64,000 bases of DNA, taken from contig NZ_CP102602.1 of assembly GCF_024707485.1 (NCBI RefSeq), positions 868,001-932,000 on the forward strand. Direction: 5' to 3'. The stretch's first letter is position 1, and each line of letters begins with the position of its first letter. Positions 1-9,190 of this stretch are shown here, piece by piece. The translations under genes were made by a program, and so were the position numbers. The notes under the pieces were generated by a model that ran no database searches, was not told the DNA's origin, and saw only the letters and a list, made by a program, of their open reading frames with translations. The stretch comes from Thermococcus thermotolerans (GTDB taxonomy: Archaea > Methanobacteriota_B > Thermococci > Thermococcales > Thermococcaceae).

Positions 1-119
1 ACGCAATAGAGGTCAAGGCCACCAAGGGAAGGGCGGAGATCAAGGACGGGCTCATTGTGTGGGAGATAGAGCACCTTGAGCCCGAGGAGGAGGCCTACCT
101 GCAGGTCATCCTGGGCTGA
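1..119 (+). CDS. 3' end of an unidentified protein (truncated by window edge)
   Basis: An open frame enters from the left edge and stops with TGA. The visible tail is 38 residues, ending AYLQVILG. Its alternating hydrophobic pattern (GLIVWEIEHL, then a run of Glu) suggests a beta-rich C-terminal domain, such as the repeat domains of surface proteins. Nothing identifies the family. A T-rich tract (tttttctttc) after the stop may serve as an archaeal terminator. Confidence 0.6.
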   Translation, partial: AIEVKATKGRAEIKDGLIVWEIEHLEPEEEAYLQVILG

Positions 120-199
120 GTCCCCCTATCTTTTTCTTTCGCAAACCTTATTAACACGGGCAAACACATTCAGATGGTAATCTAAAGGAGGCGAAAGCC

Positions 200-1237
200 A
201 TGGTGGACATGGAACTGCTTAAGAAGGTCGTCGAAGCCCCCGGAGTTTCTGGGTATGAGTTCCTTGGAATAAGGGACGTCGTCATCGAGGCCCTGAAGGA
301 TTACGTCGACGAGATTTACGTCGACAGGCTCGGCAACGTCATCGCCCACAAAAAGGGAAACGGTCCGAAAGTTATGGTAGCGGCGCACATGGACAAGATA
401 GGCGTTATGGTGAACCACATCGATAAGGAGGGCTACCTCCACATTGTCCGCGTCGGCGGTGTTGACCCGAGAACCCTGGTTGCCCAGAGGATAAGGTTCT
501 TCACCGAGAAGGGCGAGCGTTATGGGGTGGTAGGCCACATACCGCCGCACCTCCAGAAGCCGGAGGACAGGAAGAAGGCCGCTGACTGGGACACCATCGT
601 TGTGGACGTTGGAGCCGACAGCAAAGAGGAAGCCGAGGAGATGGGATTCAGGGTTGGAACCATCGGCGAGTTTGCGCCTGCATTCGTTCGGCTCAATGAG
701 AACAGGATTGCTACGCCGTATCTCGACGACCGTGTCTGCCTTTACGCTATGATAGAGACGGCCAGGGCCGTCGAGAACCATGAGGCCGACATATACTTCG
801 TCGCTTCCGTCCAGGAGGAAGTTGGACTGAGAGGGGCGCGCGTTGCCAGCTATGCGATCAACCCGGAAATAGGCATAGCAATGGACGTCACCTTCGCCAA
901 GCAGGTTGGGGACAAGGGCAAAATAGTTCCGAAGCTTGGCGGCGGGCCGGTGATGGACGTTGGCCCGAACATAAACCCGAAGGTTCGTGCCTTTGCCGAC
1001 GAGGTCGCCAAGAAGTACGAGATTCCACTCCAGGTTGAGGCCTCCCCGAGGCCGACGGGGACCGACGCCAACATCATGCAGATCAACCGCGAGGGTGTCG
1101 CCACCGCAGTTCTCAGCATTCCCATACGCTACATGCACAGCCAGGTCGAGACGGCCGACCTCAGGGACATCGACATGACGATTAGGCTTGCCAAGCACTT
1201 CCTTGAGGAGCTCCGGGAGATGGATCTCACCCCGTGA
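200..1237 (+). CDS. M42 family metallopeptidase (TET/deblocking aminopeptidase)
   Basis: A 345-residue M42 peptidase: a cytosolic co-catalytic metal aminopeptidase that in Pyrococcus and Thermococcus forms dodecameric tetrahedral particles and trims peptides left by the proteasome. Family metal-ligand motifs are visible: AAHMDKIG (His), TPYLDDRVC (Asp), QEEVGLRGA (Glu-Glu), AMDVTFA (Asp) and YMHSQVET (His). The start ATG follows an AAAGGAGG ribosome site at a good distance. Length is normal for the family. It appears monocistronic. The exact specificity (aspartyl, lysyl or leucyl type) cannot be read from motifs. Confidence 0.93.
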   Translation: MVDMELLKKVVEAPGVSGYEFLGIRDVVIEALKDYVDEIYVDRLGNVIAHKKGNGPKVMVAAHMDKIGVMVNHIDKEGYLHIVRVGGVDPRTLVAQRIRFFTEKGERYGVVGHIPPHLQKPEDRKKAADWDTIVVDVGADSKEEAEEMGFRVGTIGEFAPAFVRLNENRIATPYLDDRVCLYAMIETARAVENHEADIYFVASVQEEVGLRGARVASYAINPEIGIAMDVTFAKQVGDKGKIVPKLGGGPVMDVGPNINPKVRAFADEVAKKYEIPLQVEASPRPTGTDANIMQINREGVATAVLSIPIRYMHSQVETADLRDIDMTIRLAKHFLEELREMDLTP

Positions 1238-1315
1238 GCGACCTCACCCCGTAAGATTTTTCCTTCTCTTTCTTCCCGGGAAAGGTTTATCTCCTCTGCC
1301 ACGAATTAGATACTG

Positions 1316-1921
1316 ATGTGGGGCGTGAACACCGGACTGAAAGGAGACTTCCCACCACATACTCGGACGATACTTCTGGTGCCCGTAGGGGCCGTTGAGG
1401 AATACATTCTGCGGGCAGTCACCAGGTTTGTTGATTCATACTACTCAAGGTTCGGTTTTTCCATCGAGAGGGCAGACGTCCTTCCTGAAGAAGAATTTCT
1501 GGGAGCGTATAACCCCCTGAGACGCCAGTACATTGGAAGGGCTTTCCTTCCGGTGCTCCATGATATCGGTAAAAAGGAAGGGGCGCGTGCCGTGCTGGGG
1601 ATAACCCGGCTTGACCTGTATGAAGAGGGCCTGAACTTCATCTTCGGCCTTGCCCACACAGGACTCAGGACTGCCATCGTCTCGACGTTCAGACTGAGGC
1701 CGGAGTTCTATGGGGAGGAACCCAACGAGGAACTCTACATAGAGCGGGCTGTCAAGGAATCGATGCACGAGCTGGGTCACGTCTTTGGCCTACCCCACTG
1801 CCCGAACAAGAGGTGCGTAATGCACTTCTCAAACTCCATCATTGACACCGACATTAAAGACGCCCTTTACTGCCCCACCTGTCTGAAACGGATTGAAAAA
1901 AGTCTGGGGGCGAAACCATGA
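1316..1921 (+). CDS. amzA: Archaemetzincin-type zinc metalloprotease
   Basis: About 201 residues with the extended zinc motif HELGHVFGLPHC, followed by CPNKRCVMHFSNS and CPTC. This is the archaemetzincin arrangement: three His ligands, a catalytic Glu, a Met after the zinc site and four Cys for a structural zinc. The N-terminus before ILLVPVG is about 20 residues longer than I expect, so the real start could be the GTG near 1379, but no better ribosome site was found. Its ATGA stop overlaps the next gene, so the two are probably cotranscribed. The physiological substrate is unknown for the family. Confidence 0.9.
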   Translation: MWGVNTGLKGDFPPHTRTILLVPVGAVEEYILRAVTRFVDSYYSRFGFSIERADVLPEEEFLGAYNPLRRQYIGRAFLPVLHDIGKKEGARAVLGITRLDLYEEGLNFIFGLAHTGLRTAIVSTFRLRPEFYGEEPNEELYIERAVKESMHELGHVFGLPHCPNKRCVMHFSNSIIDTDIKDALYCPTCLKRIEKSLGAKP

Positions 1922-2472
1922 TAGAGATCGAGGTTAAGGGATACGCAGACGACGGGGTCTTTGAAAGGGTTCGGGAAAGATTTAAGCTGATAAGAACCGA
2001 GTACCATGAGGACACGTACTTCCGCCACCCCTGTCGGGACTTCGCCGAAACGGACGAGGCGCTGAGGATAAGGATAAGGCGCTTCAACGGACATTTTGAG
2101 GCCTTTCTAACGTACAAGGGGCCAAAAATAGACAGGAACTCAAAGACTAGGAAGGAGATAGAGGTTCAAATAAGTGACCCGGATAAGCACCTTGAAATTC
2201 TGGAGAGCCTGGGCTTTGAGGAGGTTCTCACAATAGAGAAGACCCGGGAAAAGTACTACGTGGACAAGGGCATCATAATAGACCTTGATGAAGTCAACGG
2301 CCTGGGCAAGTTCATAGAAATCGAGGCACTGGCCGAGGGAGAGGAGGTAGTGGAAGAGACCGTGAGGATACTCAGGGAGATTTTGGAGTCCCTGGGGGTT
2401 AAAAAGTTCGAGAGGCGCTCGTATCTGGAGCTGATGCTCCAAAAGGAGGTGGATCATGGGGAAGCTGGATGA
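1918..2472 (+). CDS. CYTH-domain protein (class IV adenylate cyclase/triphosphatase family)
   Basis: 184 residues starting MIEIEVKGY, which matches the ExExK signature of the CYTH tunnel fold. Further paired basic and acidic strands follow (RIRIRR, YKGPK, KEIEVQI, IIIDLDEVNGLG, FIEIEA). These residues coordinate metal and a triphosphate. Archaeal members are often annotated CyaB, but organic or inorganic triphosphatase activity is equally possible. The start overlaps the archaemetzincin stop by 4 nt, and the next gene begins inside this one's 3' end, so a translationally coupled trio is likely. Confidence 0.88.
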   Translation: MIEIEVKGYADDGVFERVRERFKLIRTEYHEDTYFRHPCRDFAETDEALRIRIRRFNGHFEAFLTYKGPKIDRNSKTRKEIEVQISDPDKHLEILESLGFEEVLTIEKTREKYYVDKGIIIDLDEVNGLGKFIEIEALAEGEEVVEETVRILREILESLGVKKFERRSYLELMLQKEVDHGEAG

Positions 2473-3277
2473 GTTCTTCAAGTCCCTGAGTGAAAGGAGG
2501 AAAAAATCGGAGCTTGAGGTGCTTGAGGAGATTGAAGATGCCCTCAGAATGGGTGAGATAGATAGGGCTATTGAACTCACAGGAGAACTTGAGAGCGAAT
2601 CCAACCTCTTCCTCGCCCTGAGGATGCTCCTGCGCTCAATACTTGAGAGACTCAGGGAAGCCAGGGAAAAGGGAGAACTGGACGATATGGGGCGGATGAC
2701 TGAGAGGGTAAAGGAACTTATACCAACTGTTAACTCCCTCCTCAATCCACGTTACAGGGCGCTACTCCTGGGCGATCTGGCTGTTCTGTTCTATCTTCTC
2801 AACGATGAGCTTAATGGGGATATCGCCCTGAGAACCGCAATAAACCTCGCCAGAGACAGCGCCGACATAGTCAGGGACATCCTGATGGGGCTCATAAACT
2901 CCGGTCTCCTCAGAAAAGCCGGCTACGCCATGAAGATGGTCCGCGAACCTGAAAAGCTGGACGTTGTGCTGGTTCATCTGGCCGAGATGTTCTACCGTGC
3001 GGGAGACGTTGAAAAGGCCAGGCTCATAATCGAACACATCTCAAGCGCGTTCCACAGGGCGATGGCTCTATACTATCTGGCCGAGATTGAGGGAGATAGA
3101 AACAGGGAGGAAGCCCTCAGAATACTGGAGGCGGCATTCAAGATCGCGGAGGATATAGAGGATCCTGAGGCAAGGTTTGAAGTCATGCTTAAACTCTACG
3201 ACCTCAAACACTCCCTACTCGGGCAGTCGCTCAATCTCAAGGATGTCCTGTCCAAGAGAGAAGCTCCTCCTCAGTAA
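2456..3277 (+). CDS. Alpha-helical repeat (TPR-like) protein, unknown function
   Basis: 273 residues, almost entirely predicted helix. Helical pairs repeat with an Ala/Leu rhythm (for example DVVLVHLAEMFYRAGDVEKA and ALYYLAEIEGDRNREEALRI), as in TPR or similar solenoids. There is no signal peptide and no catalytic motif. It overlaps the CYTH gene by 17 nt and converges on the ABC ATPase gene, with the two 3' ends overlapping by 41 nt. The solenoid suggests a protein-binding or scaffolding role, possibly for its two cotranscribed neighbours; this is inference. Confidence 0.75.
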   Translation: MGKLDEFFKSLSERRKKSELEVLEEIEDALRMGEIDRAIELTGELESESNLFLALRMLLRSILERLREAREKGELDDMGRMTERVKELIPTVNSLLNPRYRALLLGDLAVLFYLLNDELNGDIALRTAINLARDSADIVRDILMGLINSGLLRKAGYAMKMVREPEKLDVVLVHLAEMFYRAGDVEKARLIIEHISSAFHRAMALYYLAEIEGDRNREEALRILEAAFKIAEDIEDPEARFEVMLKLYDLKHSLLGQSLNLKDVLSKREAPPQ

Positions 3278-4091
3278 GGGCAGGAGCTTTGATAACTCCC
3301 CTCTTCCTAAGCTCGTGGGAGATCTCAAGGCTTGGGGGCAGTTTTATCCCGAGTTTCTTCAGAGTTTCGACCTCCTCCGCAAGCTCCCTTGGGGTGCCCT
3401 CCATTATCACATGCCCACCGTCCATAACGAGAACCCTGTCGGCAAAGCGGAGTATGTAGTCCGTGTGATGCTCGACCAGAATCACTGTCATGCCGTGCTC
3501 TTTCCGGAGAAGGGATATCAATCCCAGAACCTCTCTTCTCCCAACGGGGTCCAGCTGGGACGTCGGCTCATCAAGAACCAGAACCGCAGGCTCCATGGCC
3601 AGAACGGAAGCTATGGCAAGCCTCTGCTGCTGGCCGCCGCTGAGGTTGGGCGGAAATTCTCGCTCAAGACCACTCAGTCCGGTTACCTCCAGCACCCAGC
3701 GGAGACGCCTCAGTATCTCGTTCCTTTCCAACCCGAGGTTTTCGAGCCCAAAGGCTATCTCCTCCTCGACCGTCATGTTGAAGAGCTGGCTCTCTGGATT
3801 CTGAAGAACAAGGCCAATCACCGTGGAGAGTCTTGAGACGGGTGTTTCCTTCGTGTTGTACTCCTCACCCGTCCTTGGATCCCTTATCACCACATCACCC
3901 GAGAACTCCCCCTTTATAGATTGGGGGATGATGCCGTTGAGGGTCAGACAGAGGGTCGATTTTCCACTTCCGCTCGGTCCGATTATCCCCAACATCTCTC
4001 CTTTCCTGACCTCAAAGCTGACATCCTTCAGTGAGTATTCAGCGGCCCTTCTGTACCTGAAGCTGAGGTTCTCCACGGTGATGACGTTCAT
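3237..4091 (-). CDS. ECF/CbiO-type ABC transporter ATP-binding protein
   Basis: 284 residues from ATG at 4091, which overlaps the trkH stop as ATGA; upstream in-frame starts lie inside trkH and are unlikely. Walker A is GPSGSGKSTL, the signature is LSGGQQQRLAIA, Walker B is VLVLDEPTSQLDP, and the H-loop is VEHHTD. The N-terminal VENLSFRYRRAAEYSLKDVSFEV is typical of energy-coupling-factor ATPases for vitamins or metals. No transmembrane T or S component is encoded next to it, so it is an orphan ATPase in an operon with a potassium channel subunit. The substrate cannot be inferred. Confidence 0.88.
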   Translation of the reverse strand: MNVITVENLSFRYRRAAEYSLKDVSFEVRKGEMLGIIGPSGSGKSTLCLTLNGIIPQSIKGEFSGDVVIRDPRTGEEYNTKETPVSRLSTVIGLVLQNPESQLFNMTVEEEIAFGLENLGLERNEILRRLRWVLEVTGLSGLEREFPPNLSGGQQQRLAIASVLAMEPAVLVLDEPTSQLDPVGRREVLGLISLLRKEHGMTVILVEHHTDYILRFADRVLVMDGGHVIMEGTPRELAEEVETLKKLGIKLPPSLEISHELRKRGVIKAPALTEEELLSWTGHP

Positions 4092-5569
4092 CTCCTGCTC
4101 ACCATCCTCGGGGCCAGGAAGAACACGCTTATTATGAAGACGAGGGTCGAGAATATCTCCAGCCTCCCTATCCACATGTGGAGTATCAGAAGTATCTTCA
4201 TGTCAACTGGTAGTGCCGGGGAGGTTATGCCTACGCTGAGTCCAACGTTGCCCTGGGCAGATGCGACCTCAAAGAAAGAATCCGTGAGGCTTGTCCCAAT
4301 GCGGAGCATCGTGTAGACGGTTCCTATGAGCAGGAACGCAAAGTATGTCATGGTGAAGCTCATGACCTCCTGGATGTCCTCCTCGCTGAATATATAGTTA
4401 CCCACCTTCCTCTTGATAACGGCACCCTTTGGCAGTATGGCGCTCTGGAGGGTCCATTTCAAGCTCTCGTACATCAGTATGACACGTATGAGCTTTATAC
4501 CACCCGCGGTACTTCCTGCACCGCCGCCTATCACCATGAGAATTCCTAGGATGAACTTGCCCAGCTCCGGGTACTTGCTCAGGTCTGCGATTCCAAATCC
4601 GGTACATGTTATAGCCGAAACCGAGTGGAAAACCGCCTGTCTCAGGGCATCACCTATGGTATCTCCAACCTGGGTGAGACTGAGGGCTATAACCGCTATC
4701 GCCGGGAGCAGAAAGATGAACATGTACTTAACCTGGACGTCCTCGAAGAAGGGCTTGAGATGCCTGTCCTTGAAGAGACGGTAGTGAACAGTGAAGTTTA
4801 CGGCACCCATTATCATGAGGAATATCGTAACTGCCTCTATCGATGTGCTGTTGAAGAATCCAATGCTCAGGTCGTGACTGCTCATACCACCAGTGCCAAG
4901 ACCTGTCATGGAGTGTATAACAGCATCGAATAAGGGCATGCCATTTATGTAGTAGAGGTACACACCCACAAGGGTGAGGACAAGGTATATCTGGAAGATG
5001 ACCTTCGATGTGTTGACCAGGTTGGGAACTATCCTCTCGCTCCGTGCCTCGGCGCGGTAGAGCCTTGCGGCGGCAACACCAGGGCGGATGAGAACCGTCA
5101 ACGCGACGAGCACAATGCCTATACCACCGAGCCACTGCATCCAGGAACGCCAGAAGAGGATTATATGGGGGTAGCTCTCCAGGTTGCTCATCATAGTAAG
5201 GCCAGTTCCTGTCCAGGCGCTCATGCTCTCGAAGTACGAGTCAACAAAGGACATATTGGCTATGTAGATGAAGGGTATAACGCTTATGAAGGAGGCAAAG
5301 AGCCACGTAAAGGCCGCAGAAACCATAGCCTGCCTCAGATTAACATCCTCCACCTTCCCCATATGCCTAGCCAGCCATGCCCCAAGGAGTATCGAGAAGA
5401 CTCCGGGGAGGGCAAAGTAAACGACGTACCTTATTTCATCGGGGTAGAACCATGCGAGCAACACCGGAAAGAGGTATGCCAGCCCCACACCCTGAAGGAT
5501 CGCCCCGATGAGATTTTTAACCACGAAGATGTCATCCGAGATGTTAATGTACTTCCTGAGCTCTAGCAT
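4088..5569 (-). CDS. trkH: TrkH-family potassium uptake protein
   Basis: 493 residues, polytopic, with the repeated pore motifs of TrkH/KtrB: SAWTGTGLTMM, HSMTGLGTGGMSS, SAITCTGFGIADLS and VASAQGNVGLSVG. The single glycines in each selectivity filter are retained, and GGGAGSTAGGIKLIR is the family motif after the third repeat. It is a membrane subunit for K+ uptake. No TrkA regulatory gene is beside it. The divergent map gene lies about 100 bp upstream. The ABC ATPase is translated from an overlapping start, so the pair is one transcript. Confidence 0.93.
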   Translation of the reverse strand: MLELRKYINISDDIFVVKNLIGAILQGVGLAYLFPVLLAWFYPDEIRYVVYFALPGVFSILLGAWLARHMGKVEDVNLRQAMVSAAFTWLFASFISVIPFIYIANMSFVDSYFESMSAWTGTGLTMMSNLESYPHIILFWRSWMQWLGGIGIVLVALTVLIRPGVAAARLYRAEARSERIVPNLVNTSKVIFQIYLVLTLVGVYLYYINGMPLFDAVIHSMTGLGTGGMSSHDLSIGFFNSTSIEAVTIFLMIMGAVNFTVHYRLFKDRHLKPFFEDVQVKYMFIFLLPAIAVIALSLTQVGDTIGDALRQAVFHSVSAITCTGFGIADLSKYPELGKFILGILMVIGGGAGSTAGGIKLIRVILMYESLKWTLQSAILPKGAVIKRKVGNYIFSEEDIQEVMSFTMTYFAFLLIGTVYTMLRIGTSLTDSFFEVASAQGNVGLSVGITSPALPVDMKILLILHMWIGRLEIFSTLVFIISVFFLAPRMVSRR

Positions 5570-5665
5570 GGGCCCACCGTAGAGGTAGGGTCTGCATTAA
5601 ATAAAAGGTTTTTCCCGGAGTGGAAAGGTTTAAGGGGATATGTGGCCTTTTTATCCCGGTGATAG

Positions 5666-6556
<891 letters not shown>

Positions 6557-6670
6557 ACCCCTTTCTTCTTTTGTAGATTTGCTGAAAACAGGCTCCGGGA
6601 TCTCAAGTCCATGCTTTTGAGTGAGGTTCAAGAATATGAAGGAGGTTAGAACCCTCTCGGGCTCGGCAGT

Positions 6671-6757
6671 TGGCGCCGGGGCAGGGATTTGAACCCTGGT
6701 GGGCGGACGCCCACGGGATCTCGAGTCCCGCGCCTTCCCAGGCTAGGCTACCCCGGC
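6671..6757 (-). tRNA. tRNA-Ser (anticodon CGA)
   Basis: The reverse complement folds as a class II tRNA. The acceptor pairs GCCGGGG with CCCCGGC, the discriminator is G as expected for archaeal Ser, and CCA is encoded. The anticodon stem CGGGA/TCCCG encloses the seven-base loop CTCGAGA, giving CGA. A long variable arm pairs TGGGCG with CGCCCA, and the T-loop is GTTCAAAT. No intron is visible. Confidence 0.96.
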
Positions 6758-6893
6758 GCGATGGTGAGTTCTCACGGGAATTTTATAAATCTTTCCGCGA
6801 AAAATTTATTAACCCAAATTAACTAAAAATCTCCCGGTTGCAAAGGTTTAAATTCTCGGCCGCCCTAATAATAAGTGAAAGGAGGTGGCAGAA

Positions 6894-8069
6894 ATGGTCG
6901 GTATTCTTGTGCAGGAGGTTATGACCGACAGGTTCCAGAAAATAGACATCGACGCCCCGCTTTCTGAGGCGATCGGAATCTTTGAGAAGGAAGACCCCGA
7001 CCTTATTCTGGTCTTCGACGGAAACCTGTACAAAGGAGTCCTGACCCAGGACCTTATAGTACGCTCCCACCTCAAGTGGGACCCAACCAAGGCCAAAGTT
7101 AAAGATGTCTACAAGACCGCCCCGGTGATCAAGCCGGATGAGGACCTTAGCAAGGCCGCCAAGCTCATGATTGAGGTTGACCTGCGCTCCCTCCCGGTTG
7201 GGGAAAGCAAGGCTGAAATCATCGGAGTTATAAGCGATATAGAACTGCTCAAGAGGGTAGCAGAGGGTGAGTTCGGAAAGAGGAAGGTCGAAGAGGTCAT
7301 GACCAAGGACGTCATAACCCTCAGGCCCGACGATACCGTAGCAAAGGCACTCGCAACGATGCGCGACCACGCGATATCAAGGATACCGATAGTCAACGAG
7401 GAGGGCAAACTTGAAGGTCTCGTTACGCTCCACGACCTCATCATAAGGTTCATCAAACCCCGCTTCAGGGCCCAGTACGGCGAGGTTGCGGGCGAGAAGA
7501 TACCCCCGTTCAGCATGCAGCTGCGCGACGTCATGATAAGGGGGGTCATAACAATATCCCCTGACGCCAAGCTCAGAGAGGCCATCGCCACGATGATAGA
7601 GAACGACATTGACGGCCTGATAATCGTCGACGAGAACAACAGGGTCAAGGGTGTTCTCACGGTCAAGGATATGTTGTTGCCCATCTCAAGAATGGTCGAG
7701 AAGGAGGTTCGCTTCTACCTCCAGCTGGGCGGTGATGCCTCAGTACTCAGCGACTTTACCAGGGAAAGAATAATAGAGGACGTAAGGCGCTTCGTTGACG
7801 GATACGAAGACCTCCTCGGACAGGAGGGCATAATCTACCTCTACATCAGGCGCTTCAACGAGCGCTTCAGGGGAGTTCACCTCTACCAGGCCAGGATGCG
7901 CGTTGTCACCGATAGGGGAGTGTTCATAGCGACGGGTGAAACCTGGGGTGCAATACAGGCCGTCCATGACGCCCTCAGGGCGATCGAGAGACAGCTCCTT
8001 CAGAAGGCCGAGCTTGAGAAGGACACCCACTACTACAAGCGCTTCCTGGAAAAGATGGGACTGGAGTGA
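6894..8069 (+). CDS. Four-CBS-domain protein with a C-terminal HPF/RaiA-like domain
   Basis: 391 residues from ATG 6894, preceded by GGAGGT at 6881; an in-frame GTG at 6885 overlaps that site and is rejected. Four CBS motifs can be counted, starting near residues 6, 70, 133 and 211 (VMTD, VYKTAPVIKPD, VMTKDVITLRPDD, VMIRGVITISPDA). They probably bind adenine nucleotides. From about residue 273 the sequence resembles ribosome hibernation factors: KEVRFYL, a long helix, IIYLYIRR, MRVVTDRGVFIATGE and a final helix AIQAVHDALRAIERQL. I recall a reported Pyrococcus ribosome-dimerizing protein with CBS domains and suspect this is its orthologue; I could not verify that. It may tie ribosome inactivation to energy charge. 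Confidence 0.85.
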   Translation: MVGILVQEVMTDRFQKIDIDAPLSEAIGIFEKEDPDLILVFDGNLYKGVLTQDLIVRSHLKWDPTKAKVKDVYKTAPVIKPDEDLSKAAKLMIEVDLRSLPVGESKAEIIGVISDIELLKRVAEGEFGKRKVEEVMTKDVITLRPDDTVAKALATMRDHAISRIPIVNEEGKLEGLVTLHDLIIRFIKPRFRAQYGEVAGEKIPPFSMQLRDVMIRGVITISPDAKLREAIATMIENDIDGLIIVDENNRVKGVLTVKDMLLPISRMVEKEVRFYLQLGGDASVLSDFTRERIIEDVRRFVDGYEDLLGQEGIIYLYIRRFNERFRGVHLYQARMRVVTDRGVFIATGETWGAIQAVHDALRAIERQLLQKAELEKDTHYYKRFLEKMGLE

Positions 8070-8074
8070 GGGGA

Positions 8075-9190
8075 TTACTTCCCCGGAAATTCTCTTTCTA
8101 AAATTCTTCTCTGCAGGGGATCCAGAGCCTCTGGATCCACCACCAGTATTATAGTACCGTTCGCCACCAGCAGGTGATCCTTTACATTTAGAAGGAACTT
8201 CAGAGTGTTTTCAAAGCCGTTTTCTATTATCAGGTACTCCACGGCGTCTATGTACAGAACGCGGTAGCCGCTTTCCACAGCTTTGGCTATCAGGTCGGTC
8301 AGTATATCGATTTTGGTTGGACTTATCGCGTATATTTCGGGGAACTTATGTATCTCCCCCTCAATCACCCTCGTAACCCAGAACACCAAAGCGCTCGGAT
8401 GAAGTTTCCCCCTGATACTGTCAAGCTCCTCCCTGGTTATCACAATCAGGTTTGAGAGTTCTTTGATATTTCCAAACTTCTCTGAGACCTTCTCTTTGGA
8501 GGGGTATACAAAAGCCCCCGGATGAGTTGTCTTGGAAGATGGAGGTTGGGTTTCTGCTGGGGGAAACGGTATGAAGACGAACTTAAACGCGCCAACCGCG
8601 GCAACCAGTCTGAAAACAGCACCAAGGAAAAAGGCGCTCGGGGCCAGCCACTCAACGTTCCTAACTACCGGATATGTAAAGTTGAGGAGACCCAGAAGTA
8701 TCAGTCCCCACGGGAAAAGCGAATCTATACTGCGGGTTGATATCTCCTTCTCAATCAAAATCCTGCTGAAGTATATGAGGGCAAAGCTATAGGCAAAAGC
8801 TGGAAATACCGTTTCCACCACAAAGTTGTCATTGAAAACGTTGGCCGCCAGCAGGAACAGCCATACGTACGAAGCGGCCAGAAACACCGAGATTAAGACG
8901 ACATGCTTGAGCTTGCTCGTAGCGTATTTGAGGTGGATGGCCCCCCAGAGGAGAAGGGTCGCTATAAAGAAGTTCGGTATCTGCGAGGCAACCCTGTACG
9001 CCTCATGAGCCATATGGATCCCAAGGGGCCTGAATATATAGCTCTCAACGTCCAGAGCGTTTATGAAGAACGCCGTGCTCAGAAGAACCCAGCCCTTGTC
9101 GCGGGTCTGGTAAGCCTTGTACGCAACGGCGATGAACAGAACCCACCGGGAGAAAAAATTAACGTAGGGAACAGCGGCTTCCAGATTCAT
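8075..9190 (-). CDS. Multi-pass membrane protein with C-terminal DUF835 domain
   Basis: 371 residues. The first 210 or so hold about seven hydrophobic helices (WVLFIAVAYKAYQT, HVVLISVFLAASYVWLFLLAA, LIYFSRILIEKE, GLILLGLLNFTYPVVR and others). The cytosolic remainder (LIVITREELDSI through EALDPLQRRILEREF) matches the DUF835 pattern: a predicted RecA/KaiC-like fold without a clear Walker A. Its start overlaps the nucleotidylyltransferase stop by 4 nt, making it the last gene of a three-gene operon. The function is unknown; DUF835 proteins may relay signals. Confidence 0.8.
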   Translation of the reverse strand: MNLEAAVPYVNFFSRWVLFIAVAYKAYQTRDKGWVLLSTAFFINALDVESYIFRPLGIHMAHEAYRVASQIPNFFIATLLLWGAIHLKYATSKLKHVVLISVFLAASYVWLFLLAANVFNDNFVVETVFPAFAYSFALIYFSRILIEKEISTRSIDSLFPWGLILLGLLNFTYPVVRNVEWLAPSAFFLGAVFRLVAAVGAFKFVFIPFPPAETQPPSSKTTHPGAFVYPSKEKVSEKFGNIKELSNLIVITREELDSIRGKLHPSALVFWVTRVIEGEIHKFPEIYAISPTKIDILTDLIAKAVESGYRVLYIDAVEYLIIENGFENTLKFLLNVKDHLLVANGTIILVVDPEALDPLQRRILEREFPGK

